From Calothrix anomala FACHB-343 (lineage in GTDB: Bacteria > Cyanobacteriota > Cyanobacteriia > Cyanobacteriales > Nostocaceae), in assembly GCF_014696435.1 (NCBI RefSeq), contig NZ_JACJQG010000059.1, positions 1-61,240 on the forward strand: DNA of 61,240 nucleotides, given 5' to 3'. Position 1 is the stretch's first letter, and each line of letters opens with the position of its first letter. A program made the translations under genes and the position numbers. A model generated the notes under the pieces. The model did not search any database and was not told the DNA's origin. It saw only the letters and a list, made by a program, of their open reading frames with translations. Shown here in pieces: positions 55,301 through 61,240 of the stretch.

Positions 55301-56236
55301 TTTGTTTACACCGATTTACAACACTCCCTTCTTAATAACTTTGATGTTATTACAGACTTCAATGTTAACGAAGACAAATTTCAAATTCCTACTGTATCTG
55401 GATTCTATTTCTATGAAGTGGGGGGGGCGAAACCAATAGTAACTCTTGATGCTTCTTCAATTGATGGAGCATTAATGATGGGTAACTTCCCTTACGGATT
55501 TACACCCAATGCTGCTGCTCTATTTAGCCATACCAGTGGTCGCTATTTGGTTATTAATGATGGTATAGCAGGGTTTCAGGCAGGTAGTGATGCCATCATT
55601 AAACTTGAAAATTTACAGGGAACTCTTCAAGCCAGTAATTTTATAGATCCTAATGGTAATGTTGCTCAAAATTCTGTACCAACATTACCAGACTTTGGTG
55701 GTGGTTTCGATTTGGGTGGTGGTGGAGATTTGACCCTCACTCCCGTCTCATTATTCGGTACTGGTTCAGGTACTACTAGTAGCGAAGTTACAGCTATACC
55801 TTTGAGCGTTAATCCGTCCAGTCAGCCGCTAAATCAAATCACTGGTACATCAGGGCGTGATACCTTAACTGGAACTACCCTAAACGATCGCATCATCGGC
55901 TTACAAGGTGCAGATACACTAACTGGTGGTGAAGGGTACGACCAATTTGTCTTTACTAGTATCCGCGATCGCGGTGACACAATTACAGATTTTGAGATTA
56001 ACAAAGATACTATTGTCTTAACGGAACTGCTCAACAGCTTAGTTCCAGGAGGCTACAAAGGTACAAACCCAATAGCCGATGGCTATGCGAAATTTGTGCA
56101 GGGTACTAACAACAACAACTTCACTGTGCAAATTGATGCTGATGGCCCCACAGGTAATGACATCTTTAGAGATTTTATCAAAGTAAACCTGGCTGCTACT
56201 GGCACTTTGAATAACCCCAGCAACTTCGTATTTTAG
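46385..56236 (+). CDS. Giant multidomain RTX protein with DNase I-like EEP domain, fascin-like trefoils and LamG
   Basis: 3283 residues, no signal peptide, RTX C-terminus: probably exported by a type I system. Order: N-terminal region with DVLIEEIGHFVDSQ (about 290-305), like a zinc-protease motif but EEIGH instead of HExxH; EEP domain (359-665) with VGTWNLYRD, VMVLQEFN, ILGDFNLGD and SDSHYPIF; beta-rich repeats (about 680-1570) with LQG-I-IPKLKG and LTGG motifs; RTX GGxGxDxLxGG blocks from 1584; fascin-like trefoil repeats at about 1673-1803 and 2215-2339; three tandem NEGTDTIQSSVTFSL blocks (2430-2690); LamG-like domain (2711-2907); final RTX and C-terminal secretion region. The EEP catalytic residues look intact, so extracellular nuclease or phosphodiesterase activity is possible. 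Confidence 0.88.
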   Translation: MKSYKTLPNNLYKIGLAREILFYQDLFFGILDDEEVVNNCFLLARFAKSDKLPNRIFFDADDFKSANLNHLLLAFGHKQTDEIVLGLPSLSENNRNAFNSLNALKAPILVDTKSITINSKQTNYIGQGDGDSSNNHQAIDNNNDTIISREIVEVYKNSQTQLDETKVKDNLTVVFAETLQNNSELDLLEIYGIVDTALRDSYDYLSKFRFDPEYSEKLETAFGTDFNREVADKLFNNFAESDFTDIPTIKIVNRGAIAGGNGAFSDNTQKIYLAVEFIDKYADNIAQITDVLIEEIGHFVDSQINEIDALGDEGDIFSELVQGNKLSDEALQALKTENDIITVGRGNNEEIGIEENNDQLRVGTWNLYRDPGQNVSGIVATNQKDRISLIAKIAAQNNIDVMVLQEFNSTNFNNSTNSLALKQEVENFLAQTLPNIWKVEVVLQEYPFAVKDRYTDLGNRSGYLVLYRNDSITLGNLLSTQEIQQNTNPFGIKYSELTSGVKFYKENEPVFSDNGVKLYDNAWLSSDSSRPNTYYRPPITFTAQKGTKNYTFFTWHNENPANEPNSAFNRFHYLIKRDTSLQNSNSIILGDFNLGDTAQNREVWGPKGGTRQVFVDYKGWENKHDLIMTNISYGLNPLQLFDTQGQQILYNSLKSDSHYPIFAEINPNSSQGTTTYKISNGVTITNLDGSNPNNTIQLSADNPESLQNINFEQNTDNKDWFISYDYDGISRPLLFVDDANINFTKDTTGKITKFDVTPLTTTDAPEVYSAMGNDQKSVLFKGKTDFNADTLTAKITETGDSSDSAFKLIGGIEVSFDGLSFGEDANGSPQLRLQGSMLLPKDLVGGNGLLVAINGTDYIGISNNGLEVTGGFVKLPGETSFVALGLLEIKALDAQVKFDFTNEEITLQGKFTIPSLKNATFDLQSGNYIKIKKTATGLDFSMVANVYASNIPIFGSWEIHDINLNVNKTSTNDSFTVNAKLKTPGSPINLALAFTQGKITQITGSSPAGTDFTFLGAAVDIQTITTTIDRNTTDSESWDPELSLQGVIEIPKLKGLKGTLTGTNKLVVNKDKAYLTGAQLSAADIQLGNWKLRDIKANFNGTTNTFSGSAFLQTYSGQDIGVSLIFDSNGLQNITASNINFGLFGATVSGATINFTPDRKPNEGATWDPEFKLQGTITLPKQLGTISVTGNDYLLVNNDGFDLTGGKIYKETLDLNLLGLLRVKGEKISLLYTSINNEKVFIIQGKLILPDLYNLTGDFIGNNYIKISNSGAVEVVGSISASNINIAAGWKIRTATVLIDTTGNSVKLTAAATVEMPSGIDLGANIRWENNQLTYIGIAAQNLNKPIGTTGAYLQSISGSYSSVTKTISFAGNNYQRQGVFEGSAKITAGPTINLSLPDFLGGPINEALINLDLSATITQDFLYAKGNVRVLGSIATGSGEVLLNWNQGSFGAKANLNVLFGLLKADATIIARGRDATKLDFYAFAEGTINIPDPIPVIGGFTLGGGGAYFQYIDDGYSYNDYIAAWGILLGWTVGLKIGFDGNVSLIGSELPQLAKTNINNLWANLNNPYTAPAPLALKPWGTDGNDVLWGNTTNEDKKPEFIDGVGGNDTIHGMSGDDILEGGDGDDFLNGGSGKNVLNGGAGNDTLIGGAENDTYIFDADTQQGSDVINETTIALKTYDGKYLQAPNNYDSFQSYLRISNELGSGEEFQVIAQSSGRIALQTAHNWYVYPGNDVYYGYYQSYDLQERGKFQVIDRGGNKITLRRSDYGDTNWYLRADSYYDYPFQDKNLNNYTTLEVIERNRDTDTLDFSATTTKSINLDLSLPGRQQINENLSLTLGITIGSQTFIDIENTIGGSLNDTLRGNHLNNLLKGNDGNDILYGRDGDDKLYGGNGNDKLYGGAGDDTLDGGAGDDTAYFTEAKNNYQISILSNGNVKVEHKQKTNEVSILIEIEKISFDNGEIWERPRTLNGNATNETLIGGANNDTISGNGGNDTISGNGGNDFISGDDDDDFISGDDGNDILIGGTGNDIISGNDGNDIIYGSDDDDILYGNDGNDTLIGDAGNDTLYGGAGDDTADYSTAIYGINVSININFRPEELIGSQFFDDGFHNQDFLNGVEHIIGSQFNDNIIGSDRQFLDGKLFSAGNNKLDGGAGDDQLSGLGGNDTLIGGVGNDTLDGGAGDDTLIGGTGDDTYVFDADTWQGSDTINETIIIALRTHHNRYVSARNVFEQWNINGFPSTINDWEKFTVINTGDGKIALTTFHDRYVSATSAPYRINNVPKQIQDWEKFTVINTGDGKIALKTFHDRYVSASWTYGINGEPTSIQDWEKFTLINLGNNSTDTLDFAATTTKTINLDLSLTGRQQINENLSLTLGITIGSQTLINIKNALGGSLNDTLRGNNLNNFLTGNDGDDNLYGEDGNDILDGGAGIDTLIGGRGNDTYIVDNTSDTITENANEGTDTIQSSVTFSLANLPHIENLTLAGTAAINGTGNATNNVIIGNSGNNTLNGDAGTDTLIGGAGIDTLIGGAGNDTYIVDSTTDIITENANEGTDTIQSSVTFSLENLPHIENLTLTGTAAINGTGNAANNVITGNSANNTLNGGVGIDTLIGGAGNDTYIVDSTTDVITENANEGTDTIQSSVTFSLANLPNIENLTLTGTAAINGTGNTANNVITGNSGNNTLNGGGGDDTLDGGAGDDILIGDDDKALKLDGIDDYVTVANSASLNISEEITIEAWVKLANSTNNQKIIGKTPVGSGYLLGVVNGRVNPEFWDSQGNRNTFESGQIPSNQWTHIAVTWKRGGSMIGYVNGIEVGRTTASSNPLGVNNNPLRMGVAPWDINAFKVNGAIDEVRIWNVARSATEISNNLNKNLTGTEARLVSYWNFDNATGSTITDLTSNLNIGIVNGQGNSVVTETVSIIGGNDTLNGGVGNDNLDGGAGNDILNGGVDNDRLTGGFGKDTLTGGTGADVFVYTDLQHSLLNNFDVITDFNVNEDKFQIPTVSGFYFYEVGGAKPIVTLDASSIDGALMMGNFPYGFTPNAAALFSHTSGRYLVINDGIAGFQAGSDAIIKLENLQGTLQASNFIDPNGNVAQNSVPTLPDFGGGFDLGGGGDLTLTPVSLFGTGSGTTSSEVTAIPLSVNPSSQPLNQITGTSGRDTLTGTTLNDRIIGLQGADTLTGGEGYDQFVFTSIRDRGDTITDFEINKDTIVLTELLNSLVPGGYKGTNPIADGYAKFVQGTNNNNFTVQIDADGPTGNDIFRDFIKVNLAATGTLNNPSNFVF
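53678..54450 (+). repeat. Tandem 276/249-bp repeats inside the giant gene
   Basis: GGGATTGATACC recurs at 53678, 53954 and 54203. Units are 276 and 249 bp, near identical; the 27-bp difference equals an extra GIDTLIGGA. Each encodes NEGTDTIQSSVTFSL, LPHIENLTLTGTAAINGTGN. Expansion or contraction by recombination is likely. Confidence 0.85.
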
Positions 56237-56242
56237 GATTTG

Positions 56243-56282
56243 ACCCTTAGCCCTTCCACAAGGAAATGGAATGGCTAAGGGT
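56243..56282 (+). terminator. Hairpin between giant RTX gene and PEP-CTERM gene
   Basis: 10-bp perfect arms ACCCTTAGCC/GGCTAAGGGT (56243-56252, 56273-56282), 20-nt loop. It lacks a T tract, so it may be an attenuator or a processing stem rather than a full terminator. Confidence 0.45.
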
Positions 56283-56369
56283 TCAATCCATATTGGAGTA
56301 AAGTCTTCCCAACTAATAACAAATAAGACATTGACTCATCAAGCATTTTCACCAATTTCTAGGAGTTTT

Positions 56370-57029
56370 ATGATGTTGAATGCAACTTTTATAGTAAGTA
56401 AACTTCATCAGGCTATAGTTGTTAGCTTCTTGAGTTTGAGCAGCTTCACCATTGCCTCCCCTACTTTTGCAGCTAGTCTTGATTTCAGCACTTGGGACAA
56501 ATCAGGTGATGTTTTTTCAAATTTAACCGAAACTAAACTAACAAACGCCTTTACTGATGGCAGTGATGATGCTGACAACTACAATCTCTCAGGTAATGAC
56601 CCAACCGATATCAGCTTACTAGAAAATTTCTTAGCTCTCAATCCAGGTAAACTTGGTGATGATGCCACCGAAGGTTCTGCGATTAAAACCGCTTTAAATG
56701 TCTTAGCTGGGGATGTTTTCAGCTTCGACTATTCCTTTTCAACTTATGATACTGTCTCTAGCGATCGCGCCTTTGCCACCATTGGCAATTTAGTTTTTTC
56801 TCTAACTGGAAGTACCCCTTTCAGCTATACATTTGCCACATCTGGCATCTACAATATTGGTATTGGTGTTATCGATGTCAATGATGTTGTTAACTCATCA
56901 ACATTATCATTAACAAATGCTTCCTTGACAAATCCTCAATCAGTCCCCGAACCTTTAACTACGCTTGGTTCTATTTTGGCTGGTAGCTTTGGTGTGATGT
57001 TAAAGAGAAGAGATAGCAAAAAAGCTTAA
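56370..57029 (+). CDS. PEP-CTERM sorting domain protein
   Basis: 219 residues from ATG 56370 (AGGAG 5 nt upstream); the frame is open further 5' but without a ribosome site. Signal peptide (IVVSFLSLSSFTIASPTFAA), then a beta-rich domain (FSFDYSFSTYDTVSSDRAFA). Ends with VPEPLTTLGSILAGSFGVML plus a basic tail KRR: the PEP-CTERM signal processed by exosortase. Located 133 bp after the giant RTX gene, perhaps coregulated. Exported, surface or matrix associated. Confidence 0.88.
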   Translation: MMLNATFIVSKLHQAIVVSFLSLSSFTIASPTFAASLDFSTWDKSGDVFSNLTETKLTNAFTDGSDDADNYNLSGNDPTDISLLENFLALNPGKLGDDATEGSAIKTALNVLAGDVFSFDYSFSTYDTVSSDRAFATIGNLVFSLTGSTPFSYTFATSGIYNIGIGVIDVNDVVNSSTLSLTNASLTNPQSVPEPLTTLGSILAGSFGVMLKRRDSKKA

Positions 57030-57397
57030 CCACATTAGTAGCAAAAAAATTTGGTTTGGGTGAATGCAAGGAAACCCAATCCCATCATCTATGTTGGGTA
57101 TTGGGTGTTCTACGCCATCATGTCAAGAAATGTAAATAAAGGAAATTCAGGCGATCGCTTCATGCCAAGTAAAATCAAAATGGGAGCGATCGCTAATTTA
57201 CAAGCATATTTAGCTAAATTCCCCTAAAAACTTTTCTTTTTCCCTGAATATCAGGGGCGAAAGTGTTACTTCACAGTTGCGATCGCACTCAACAGTTACT
57301 TGAAGATTTGCTTCAAAGTAATGAGCGATCGTGCATGGTTTGCTCATTTTTTTCTTTAGTTAATATCTTTGTAATTGAATTGTTGATATCATAGGGT
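57030..57397. other. 368-bp gap with HIP1 sites
   Basis: No gene. Contains three HIP1-type octamers (near 57153, 57186 and 57282) and an imperfect inverted repeat (CCCAATCCC ... GGGTATTGGG, 57076-57106) that may terminate the PEP-CTERM transcript. Confidence 0.4.
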
Positions 57398-58018
57398 TTA
57401 CCTTCCCATTTTTGGTAAATAAGACTGACGATAATTGTTCTTAGCCATCAGTCTAGCTTCACGCTTTGTCCACTGTTTTTGTAAAGGAACATCAGCCAAT
57501 CTTTGCAATAATATAAATACACTATCATCTCCAGTCAACCGAGCGATGAAAAGAGCGATCGCCTTACAACAACTCCAAGGATGACGCACTACCTGAACTT
57601 CTGCAAATCTCACCACACCCCAATTGCGCTTTAAGAAAAAACGGTTACGAATTTTATCGTCATCAACATCAATACAGTGGTGAGGTTTACCTGTATCTCC
57701 GGTGTAAGGCTCATCAATCTCAATATCAAGAGCTAACCCAGAAGATTGATGATAGAGAATAAAATCAGCTGAATAGCATCGAGGTGAACCAGGAATCTCA
57801 AATTCAACCGCTTGACAGATAAGATTTCCTGGAAACGCACACAGTAAATGGCGAAAAAACTCCTTTTCGCTCACACCTTGCTTGGCTGTACCATTCCCAT
57901 CTGGTAATGCAATGTATCCTTGAAACAATGCTTTTAAATACCCCATTTTTTGATCGTTGTTAGCAAACCGCCTTGCTAGAGGTGGATAAAGAATAACCGG
58001 ATAATAGCCATTAGACAT
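57398..58018 (-). CDS. Putative PD-(D/E)XK nuclease-like protein
   Basis: 206 residues. SADFILYHQSSGLALDIEID (about 85-104) gives a D-x(n)-E-x-D core, as in PD-(D/E)XK enzymes, followed by EPYTGDTGKPHHCIDVDDDK and a strand-rich NWGVVRFAEVQVVRHPWSC like the QxxxY-type motif IV region. The usual Lys is replaced by Asp. Resembles restriction-like (DUF559) endonucleases. No signal peptide. Neighbour of a phage-type Gp157 gene, divergent from it. Confidence 0.5.
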   Translation of the reverse strand: MSNGYYPVILYPPLARRFANNDQKMGYLKALFQGYIALPDGNGTAKQGVSEKEFFRHLLCAFPGNLICQAVEFEIPGSPRCYSADFILYHQSSGLALDIEIDEPYTGDTGKPHHCIDVDDDKIRNRFFLKRNWGVVRFAEVQVVRHPWSCCKAIALFIARLTGDDSVFILLQRLADVPLQKQWTKREARLMAKNNYRQSYLPKMGR

Positions 58019-58265
58019 TAGTAGTTATCAGGTTGCTTGTGTTTAATAATTAAATCAATGGCAAGAAGCTAGTATTGCTTATGCTAAAGCATTGGCAATT
58101 AAACCAGATTCAACTGATGCAATGGAAAGAACAAAACGACTAATAAATTGGAATTTTTAGTCCAATGTGTCAGGATTTGAAATCATAGCCATTAGCAGAG
58201 AAAGTTGCTGCGCTTCCCAGACGCGCTACCGCGCCATTGTTTCTGGCGTTAAGCAAGCAAAGTTT

Positions 58266-58451
58266 ATGCAAATATTGACAACCACTTCAACTTCACCTAA
58301 CTCAACTAGTACTGCTTGTAAAAATCCTCACATTACAGAAAAAGTCACTTCAAATTTATCTGACAATACTAATTTAGATTCAGGCACTATAGCTATTTTA
58401 GAACAGATTGAAGCTGAATATGAATACTACCAAGTTTGTCAGGAGTGGTAG
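58266..58451 (+). CDS. Small ORF in Gp157 operon
   Basis: 61 residues from ATG 58266 (an upstream GTG at 58167 would include repeat sequence). Thr/Ser-rich N-terminus, then LDSGTIAILEQIEAEYEYYQ, a helical tail. It ends 2 nt before the Gp157 ATG, so probably cotranslated. Not recognised. Confidence 0.45.
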   Translation: MQILTTTSTSPNSTSTACKNPHITEKVTSNLSDNTNLDSGTIAILEQIEAEYEYYQVCQEW

Positions 58452-58453
58452 TT

Positions 58454-59032
58454 ATGAATTTAGCACTCGCTCAACAATCCTTAGCAGGACTTTCCCAAAC
58501 TGCTGCTCATCTCTGGGAACAGCTAAGTAATTGCCAAACTCCTGAAGAGGAAGCTGCTATGATCACCGCTATTTGGGAAACTCAGGAAGTTCAAGAAGAA
58601 GTTGTTGATATCCAAGCAGAACTAGCATTACAACTAGATGCTGAAATAGCGGCTATTAAGCAACGACTAGAACATCTAAAAGCTGTACATCAATCAGCAT
58701 TGTTAAGACTAGAACGTTGGCGACAAAAATTAGATGAAGCTATCTTAGAACAAACTGCTGCCGGAATTTTACCTGAACAAATGATCGGTAATTCACTTCG
58801 CATCACAATTAAAGAAAATCCACCAAGTTGTGAGGTGTTGATAGATGCAGAACAATTGCCTCCAAAATACCGCAGAGAAAAGACTGTTTACTCAGCAGAT
58901 AAGAAAGCTATTATTGCTGCTTGGAAGAAAGGTATTCCTGTAGATGGTACTCATATCGAGCGTAAGCGCCGAGTTATTTATGCTTTGACAGCAACGGCAA
59001 TCCACGACTTCAAAGACTCGCTTTTAACTTAG
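58454..59032 (+). CDS. Siphovirus Gp157 family protein
   Basis: 192 residues. ATG at 58454, GGAG at 58441-58444. Helical N-terminal two-thirds (LALQLDAEIAAIKQRLEHLK, ALLRLERWRQKLDEAILEQT) then the Gp157 signature: SLRITIKENPPSCEVLIDAE, LPPKYRREKTV, DKKAIIAAWKKGIPVDGTHI. Gp157 homologues occur in phage recombination/replication clusters. A perfect hairpin terminator follows. Confidence 0.85.
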   Translation: MNLALAQQSLAGLSQTAAHLWEQLSNCQTPEEEAAMITAIWETQEVQEEVVDIQAELALQLDAEIAAIKQRLEHLKAVHQSALLRLERWRQKLDEAILEQTAAGILPEQMIGNSLRITIKENPPSCEVLIDAEQLPPKYRREKTVYSADKKAIIAAWKKGIPVDGTHIERKRRVIYALTATAIHDFKDSLLT

Positions 59033-59052
59033 CGATAGCTTTAACTAATTGA

Positions 59053-59090
59053 GCAGCCAACTACAGGAATTTCACTGTTTTGTTGGCTGC
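59053..59090 (+). terminator. Hairpin terminator after Gp157 gene
   Basis: 9-bp perfect arms GCAGCCAAC/GTTGGCTGC (59053-59061, 59082-59090), 20-nt loop, followed by A+T-rich sequence. No strong T tract. Confidence 0.55.
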
Positions 59091-59301
59091 TAATAATAAA
59101 TCTTGTTTGCAACTTACAACAGTTTTCATGTTCTTAAACAAAACTCTTATATGACTTTTTACACCTTGGTGTGAGATAAAAAAATGTGGTTTATTGACAT
59201 AAAAATACCTGTAAATAGATTGGAACTATAAAAACTAAATATGTTGTAATGTAACTGGATTAAGGCTATTTCCTAAAAGAAATAGTGTTTCATCGGCTTC
59301 T

Positions 59302-59865
59302 CTAACTGCTCATTTTTAGCCAACCAAACACCTGAGCAACAGTTAATTCTAAGTCTATCCCGGCTAACACTGGTAAACGCTCATCACCTTGCAAAAGTTC
59401 TGGTTGTTGATTTGGACGGAAGACTAAAATCGAACGATCTTCTGGATCTATCAACCAACCTAATTGGCAACCATGATCTAAGCAATAGAGAATATTGCCT
59501 GTAACTCGATTTGAACTTTGTTCTGGAGAAAGAATTTCAATTGTCCAGTCTGGAGAAAGTAGAAAATCATTGGGTGCTTCCCCATCAGCAGCAAAGGGAA
59601 TACGCGACCATGTGAAGACTGCTACATCAGGTACTATTGAACGCATACCAAAACTACAGCGCAGTTCTGGAAAGGCATAAGCAATATGCTGGCTTTCGGC
59701 AACATCATTGATACTGTTGCACAGCCTTAACTGTAATCGGCTATGCTTCCCTTTTGGCATTGGCTTTGTAATAATCTTACCATTAATATATTCGCTGGCA
59801 GGCTTTGTTTCTGGTAGCTTGAGAAACTCCTCCAGGGTCAAGGATTGGGTAATTACCGTGGACAT
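59302..59865 (-). CDS. Uma2 family endonuclease
   Basis: 187 residues. Typical Uma2 (DUF820) sequence: LTLEEFLKLPETKPASEYIN, GKIITKPMPKGKHSRLQLRL, VPDVAVFTW, LSPDWTIEILSPEQSS, LGWLIDPEDRSILVFRPNQQ. The PD-(D/E)XK core is Asp in PDVAVF plus Glu in IEILSP. These occur in many copies in cyanobacteria; function unproven. Divergent from the 59990 gene. Complete. Confidence 0.9.
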   Translation of the reverse strand: MSTVITQSLTLEEFLKLPETKPASEYINGKIITKPMPKGKHSRLQLRLCNSINDVAESQHIAYAFPELRCSFGMRSIVPDVAVFTWSRIPFAADGEAPNDFLLSPDWTIEILSPEQSSNRVTGNILYCLDHGCQLGWLIDPEDRSILVFRPNQQPELLQGDERLPVLAGIDLELTVAQVFGWLKMSS

Positions 59866-59989
59866 GGCTCAGTCGAGTAAAGCAAACGGGATATGTTTTC
59901 AGTCTAGCAGTACTCTACTCTCGAAAACAGTTTTTGCTTTTGGCTACCGCCACAACCGCTTGCACACTATTTAACAATACCAAAAAGTT

Positions 59990-60634
59990 ATGACCACAAA
60001 ATGGCTAACTCCAGAACAGGCCATTGTCAAAGCCAATCTCACTGTTACACCTGAAACCTTAAAATCTTACATTTCACAACAACAGGGAAAAACTACTGCT
60101 GAAGAACAATTCCAAGCTTTAGGATTGCTATTTGACAGGGAACGCTGGCGTGCAGGTAAATCTAACTTTTTGCAACTTTTAGAACCAGTAAGTGAAGAAA
60201 ATAACTACACCGACGATGAAATCGATTCTCATCAGTTAGACGGTGATGAGATAGAAACATCTGCTACCAACAGAGTAAATCAACTAGAACCATTTATTTT
60301 CGAGCAATGCAAAGTTCAAATCGTTATCACCCTACTACCTACACAACCAACAGGAGATAGACCTGTAATGATTGCTGCCAGCAGTCACGGTGATTTCCCT
60401 GTAGTTACCATGGTCAATCAAGAAGAACTTGGTGATTTACCACCTGCAATTGTTCAACTACTAGACGAACTGAAAGCTGATTTTCCTAACCGTCAAATTC
60501 GCCGGAATATAGCCCAGACTCAAAGTGCCAAAATTAATAAGCCACACATTCCTCAGACTCCAATTCGCAGTCAAACTACTAGCTCAGATACTACCAAGCC
60601 ACTTAGTAATAATACGCAGATTTCACTGTTTTAA
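59990..60634 (+). CDS. Hypothetical protein ending in a beta-clamp-binding-like QISLF
   Basis: 214 residues, not recognised. Mixed alpha/beta N-terminus (PEQAIVKANLTVTPETLKSY), a central region KVQIVITLLPTQPTGDRPVM, IAASSHGDFPVVTMV, and a C-terminal disordered Ser/Thr/Gln tail ending NNTQISLF. QISLF matches the QL(S/D)LF pentapeptide by which DNA polymerases and repair proteins bind the sliding clamp. Near Gp157, this fits DNA replication or recombination. Confidence 0.5.
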   Translation: MTTKWLTPEQAIVKANLTVTPETLKSYISQQQGKTTAEEQFQALGLLFDRERWRAGKSNFLQLLEPVSEENNYTDDEIDSHQLDGDEIETSATNRVNQLEPFIFEQCKVQIVITLLPTQPTGDRPVMIAASSHGDFPVVTMVNQEELGDLPPAIVQLLDELKADFPNRQIRRNIAQTQSAKINKPHIPQTPIRSQTTSSDTTKPLSNNTQISLF

Positions 60635-60639
60635 ATGCC

Positions 60640-61077
60640 ATGACTAACATAAATAACAACAAATTACTTGTGATCTATGAAGGTCAACAACACTGGATTC
60701 CGGAGGCGATCGCCATTGACGACCAATTACTACGGGATGCTTTTACTCCTCTTTGCGCTGAACTGGCCAATGCAGACATTGAGCGTCAACCAGGAAAACC
60801 CATCCACATTATCAAAAAGCCTGGTAAAAAAGGCACTTTTTCTCTAGATTGCCTGATAGTGGCTCCTGAAGAAATCAACCCCGCAGTCCAAATGTGCTAC
60901 CAAATGCGTCAACGTCAGGCGATCGCTGGAATTGACTGGCAAAATGCAGAACAGCTATCAATCCAGATTGAAGAGGCGATCGCATCTGGGACAAAATTTT
61001 CTCACTCACTCAACCAAACCCTAAAATCCCTGAAAGCCAGCACTCCCACGTCTAGCGTTATCCCTGAAGGTTTTTAA
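60640..61077 (+). CDS. Hypothetical protein, cotranscribed with the QISLF protein
   Basis: 145 residues, not recognised. Starts 5 nt after the preceding stop. Begins with KLLVIYEGQQHWIPEAIAID (a recurrent strand-rich lead), later KPIHIIKKPGKKGTFSLDCL. Two HIP1 octamers in the coding region. Function unknown. Confidence 0.5.
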   Translation: MTNINNNKLLVIYEGQQHWIPEAIAIDDQLLRDAFTPLCAELANADIERQPGKPIHIIKKPGKKGTFSLDCLIVAPEEINPAVQMCYQMRQRQAIAGIDWQNAEQLSIQIEEAIASGTKFSHSLNQTLKSLKASTPTSSVIPEGF

Positions 61078-61134
61078 GTGTGCATTTTGACTGAAGTACA
61101 CTCCCTACTTCTGTTTCTGTATATGTTCTTCAAT

Positions 61135-61240
61135 AGACCTCTTGCAAAAGTCAGTTAGACAGATTCAGTTTTGGGAAGACGAAGCTCATAGTTGTACAAA
61201 CCAGCTATGAGATTAAATCTCAAACTAAATCTTTTTCTCC
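61135..61240 (-). mobile_element. End of an IS5-like insertion sequence (truncated by window edge)
   Basis: 61135-61152 is a terminus (AGACCTCTTGCAAAAGTC) of a type often seen at IS5-like elements in cyanobacteria. Just inside, the minus strand encodes the transposase C-terminus. The other end is outside the window. Confidence 0.55.
61155..61240 (-). CDS. IS5-like family transposase, C-terminal part
   Basis: Only the last 27 codons are visible: RKRFSLRFNLIAGLYNYELR then LPKTESV, stop. The RFNLIAGLYNYEL pattern is that of cyanobacterial IS5-like transposase C-termini. The rest lies beyond the window. Confidence 0.65.
   Translation of the reverse strand, partial: RKRFSLRFNLIAGLYNYELRLPKTESV

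Overview
The window looks like part of a large plasmid from a filamentous, probably heterocyst-forming cyanobacterium (Nostocales-like). Reasons: frequent HIP1 octamers (GCGATCGC), moderate A+T content, a CyRepA1-type plasmid replication protein, a PEP-CTERM protein, Ycf46-like AAA and Uma2 proteins, and dispersed intergenic repeats of the Nostoc kind. No rRNA, tRNA or CRISPR array was seen.

Layout. (1) 1-5.3 kb: a 219-bp inverted-repeat element, a divergent AraC regulator/SDR pair, small enzymes (SnoaL-like, GFA) and an AIPR-like protein. (2) 5.3-22.3 kb: an accessory region full of short dispersed repeats and decaying genes. It holds a cyclase with an in-frame amber codon, a NUDIX hydrolase, a 580-aa repeat protein, three aldo/keto reductases (one intact, one missing its N-terminus, one frameshifted), a pirin gene cut in two by a 357-bp MITE-like element, four consecutive predicted secreted proteins, and an XRE regulator with an in-frame stop. 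(3) 22.3-44.3 kb: the plasmid backbone. It has DNA-binding regulators, an IS605-family TnpB element inserted in a small membrane-protein gene, a candidate origin with iteron-like repeats, CyRepA1, a Ycf46-like AAA ATPase, acidic-tail proteins, a ParA-like ATPase, and a parM/parR-like pair. Upstream of parM lie two arrays of 11-bp direct repeats flanking a promoter, the architecture of R1 parC. An AAC(3)-I-like acetyltransferase, a second GNAT, an ASCH-domain remnant and a MobC/relaxase pair follow. (4) 44.4-57 kb: an HTH/NB-ARC STAND ATPase divergent from a 3283-residue secreted RTX protein with a DNase I-like (EEP) domain, fascin-like trefoil repeats and a LamG domain, then a PEP-CTERM protein. 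(5) 57.4-61.24 kb: a PD-(D/E)XK-like protein, a phage Gp157 homologue, a Uma2 nuclease, a protein ending in a beta-clamp-binding-like QISLF, an unknown protein, and the end of an IS5-like transposase running off the window.

How it works together. Replication (CyRepA1 plus origin), type II partition (parM, parR-like, parC-like arrays, with a ParA-like ATPase downstream) and mobilisation (MobC plus MOBP relaxase) make a coherent mobilisable replicon. The left arm is cargo under decay: three in-frame stops, one frameshift, one N-terminal truncation and one insertion. The most notable features are the parMRC-like locus with 11-bp repeats on both sides of the promoter, the giant EEP/trefoil/RTX protein beside a STAND regulator, the AAC(3)-I homologue, and the Gp157/clamp-motif cluster. 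All family assignments are from reading the sequence; no searches were run.
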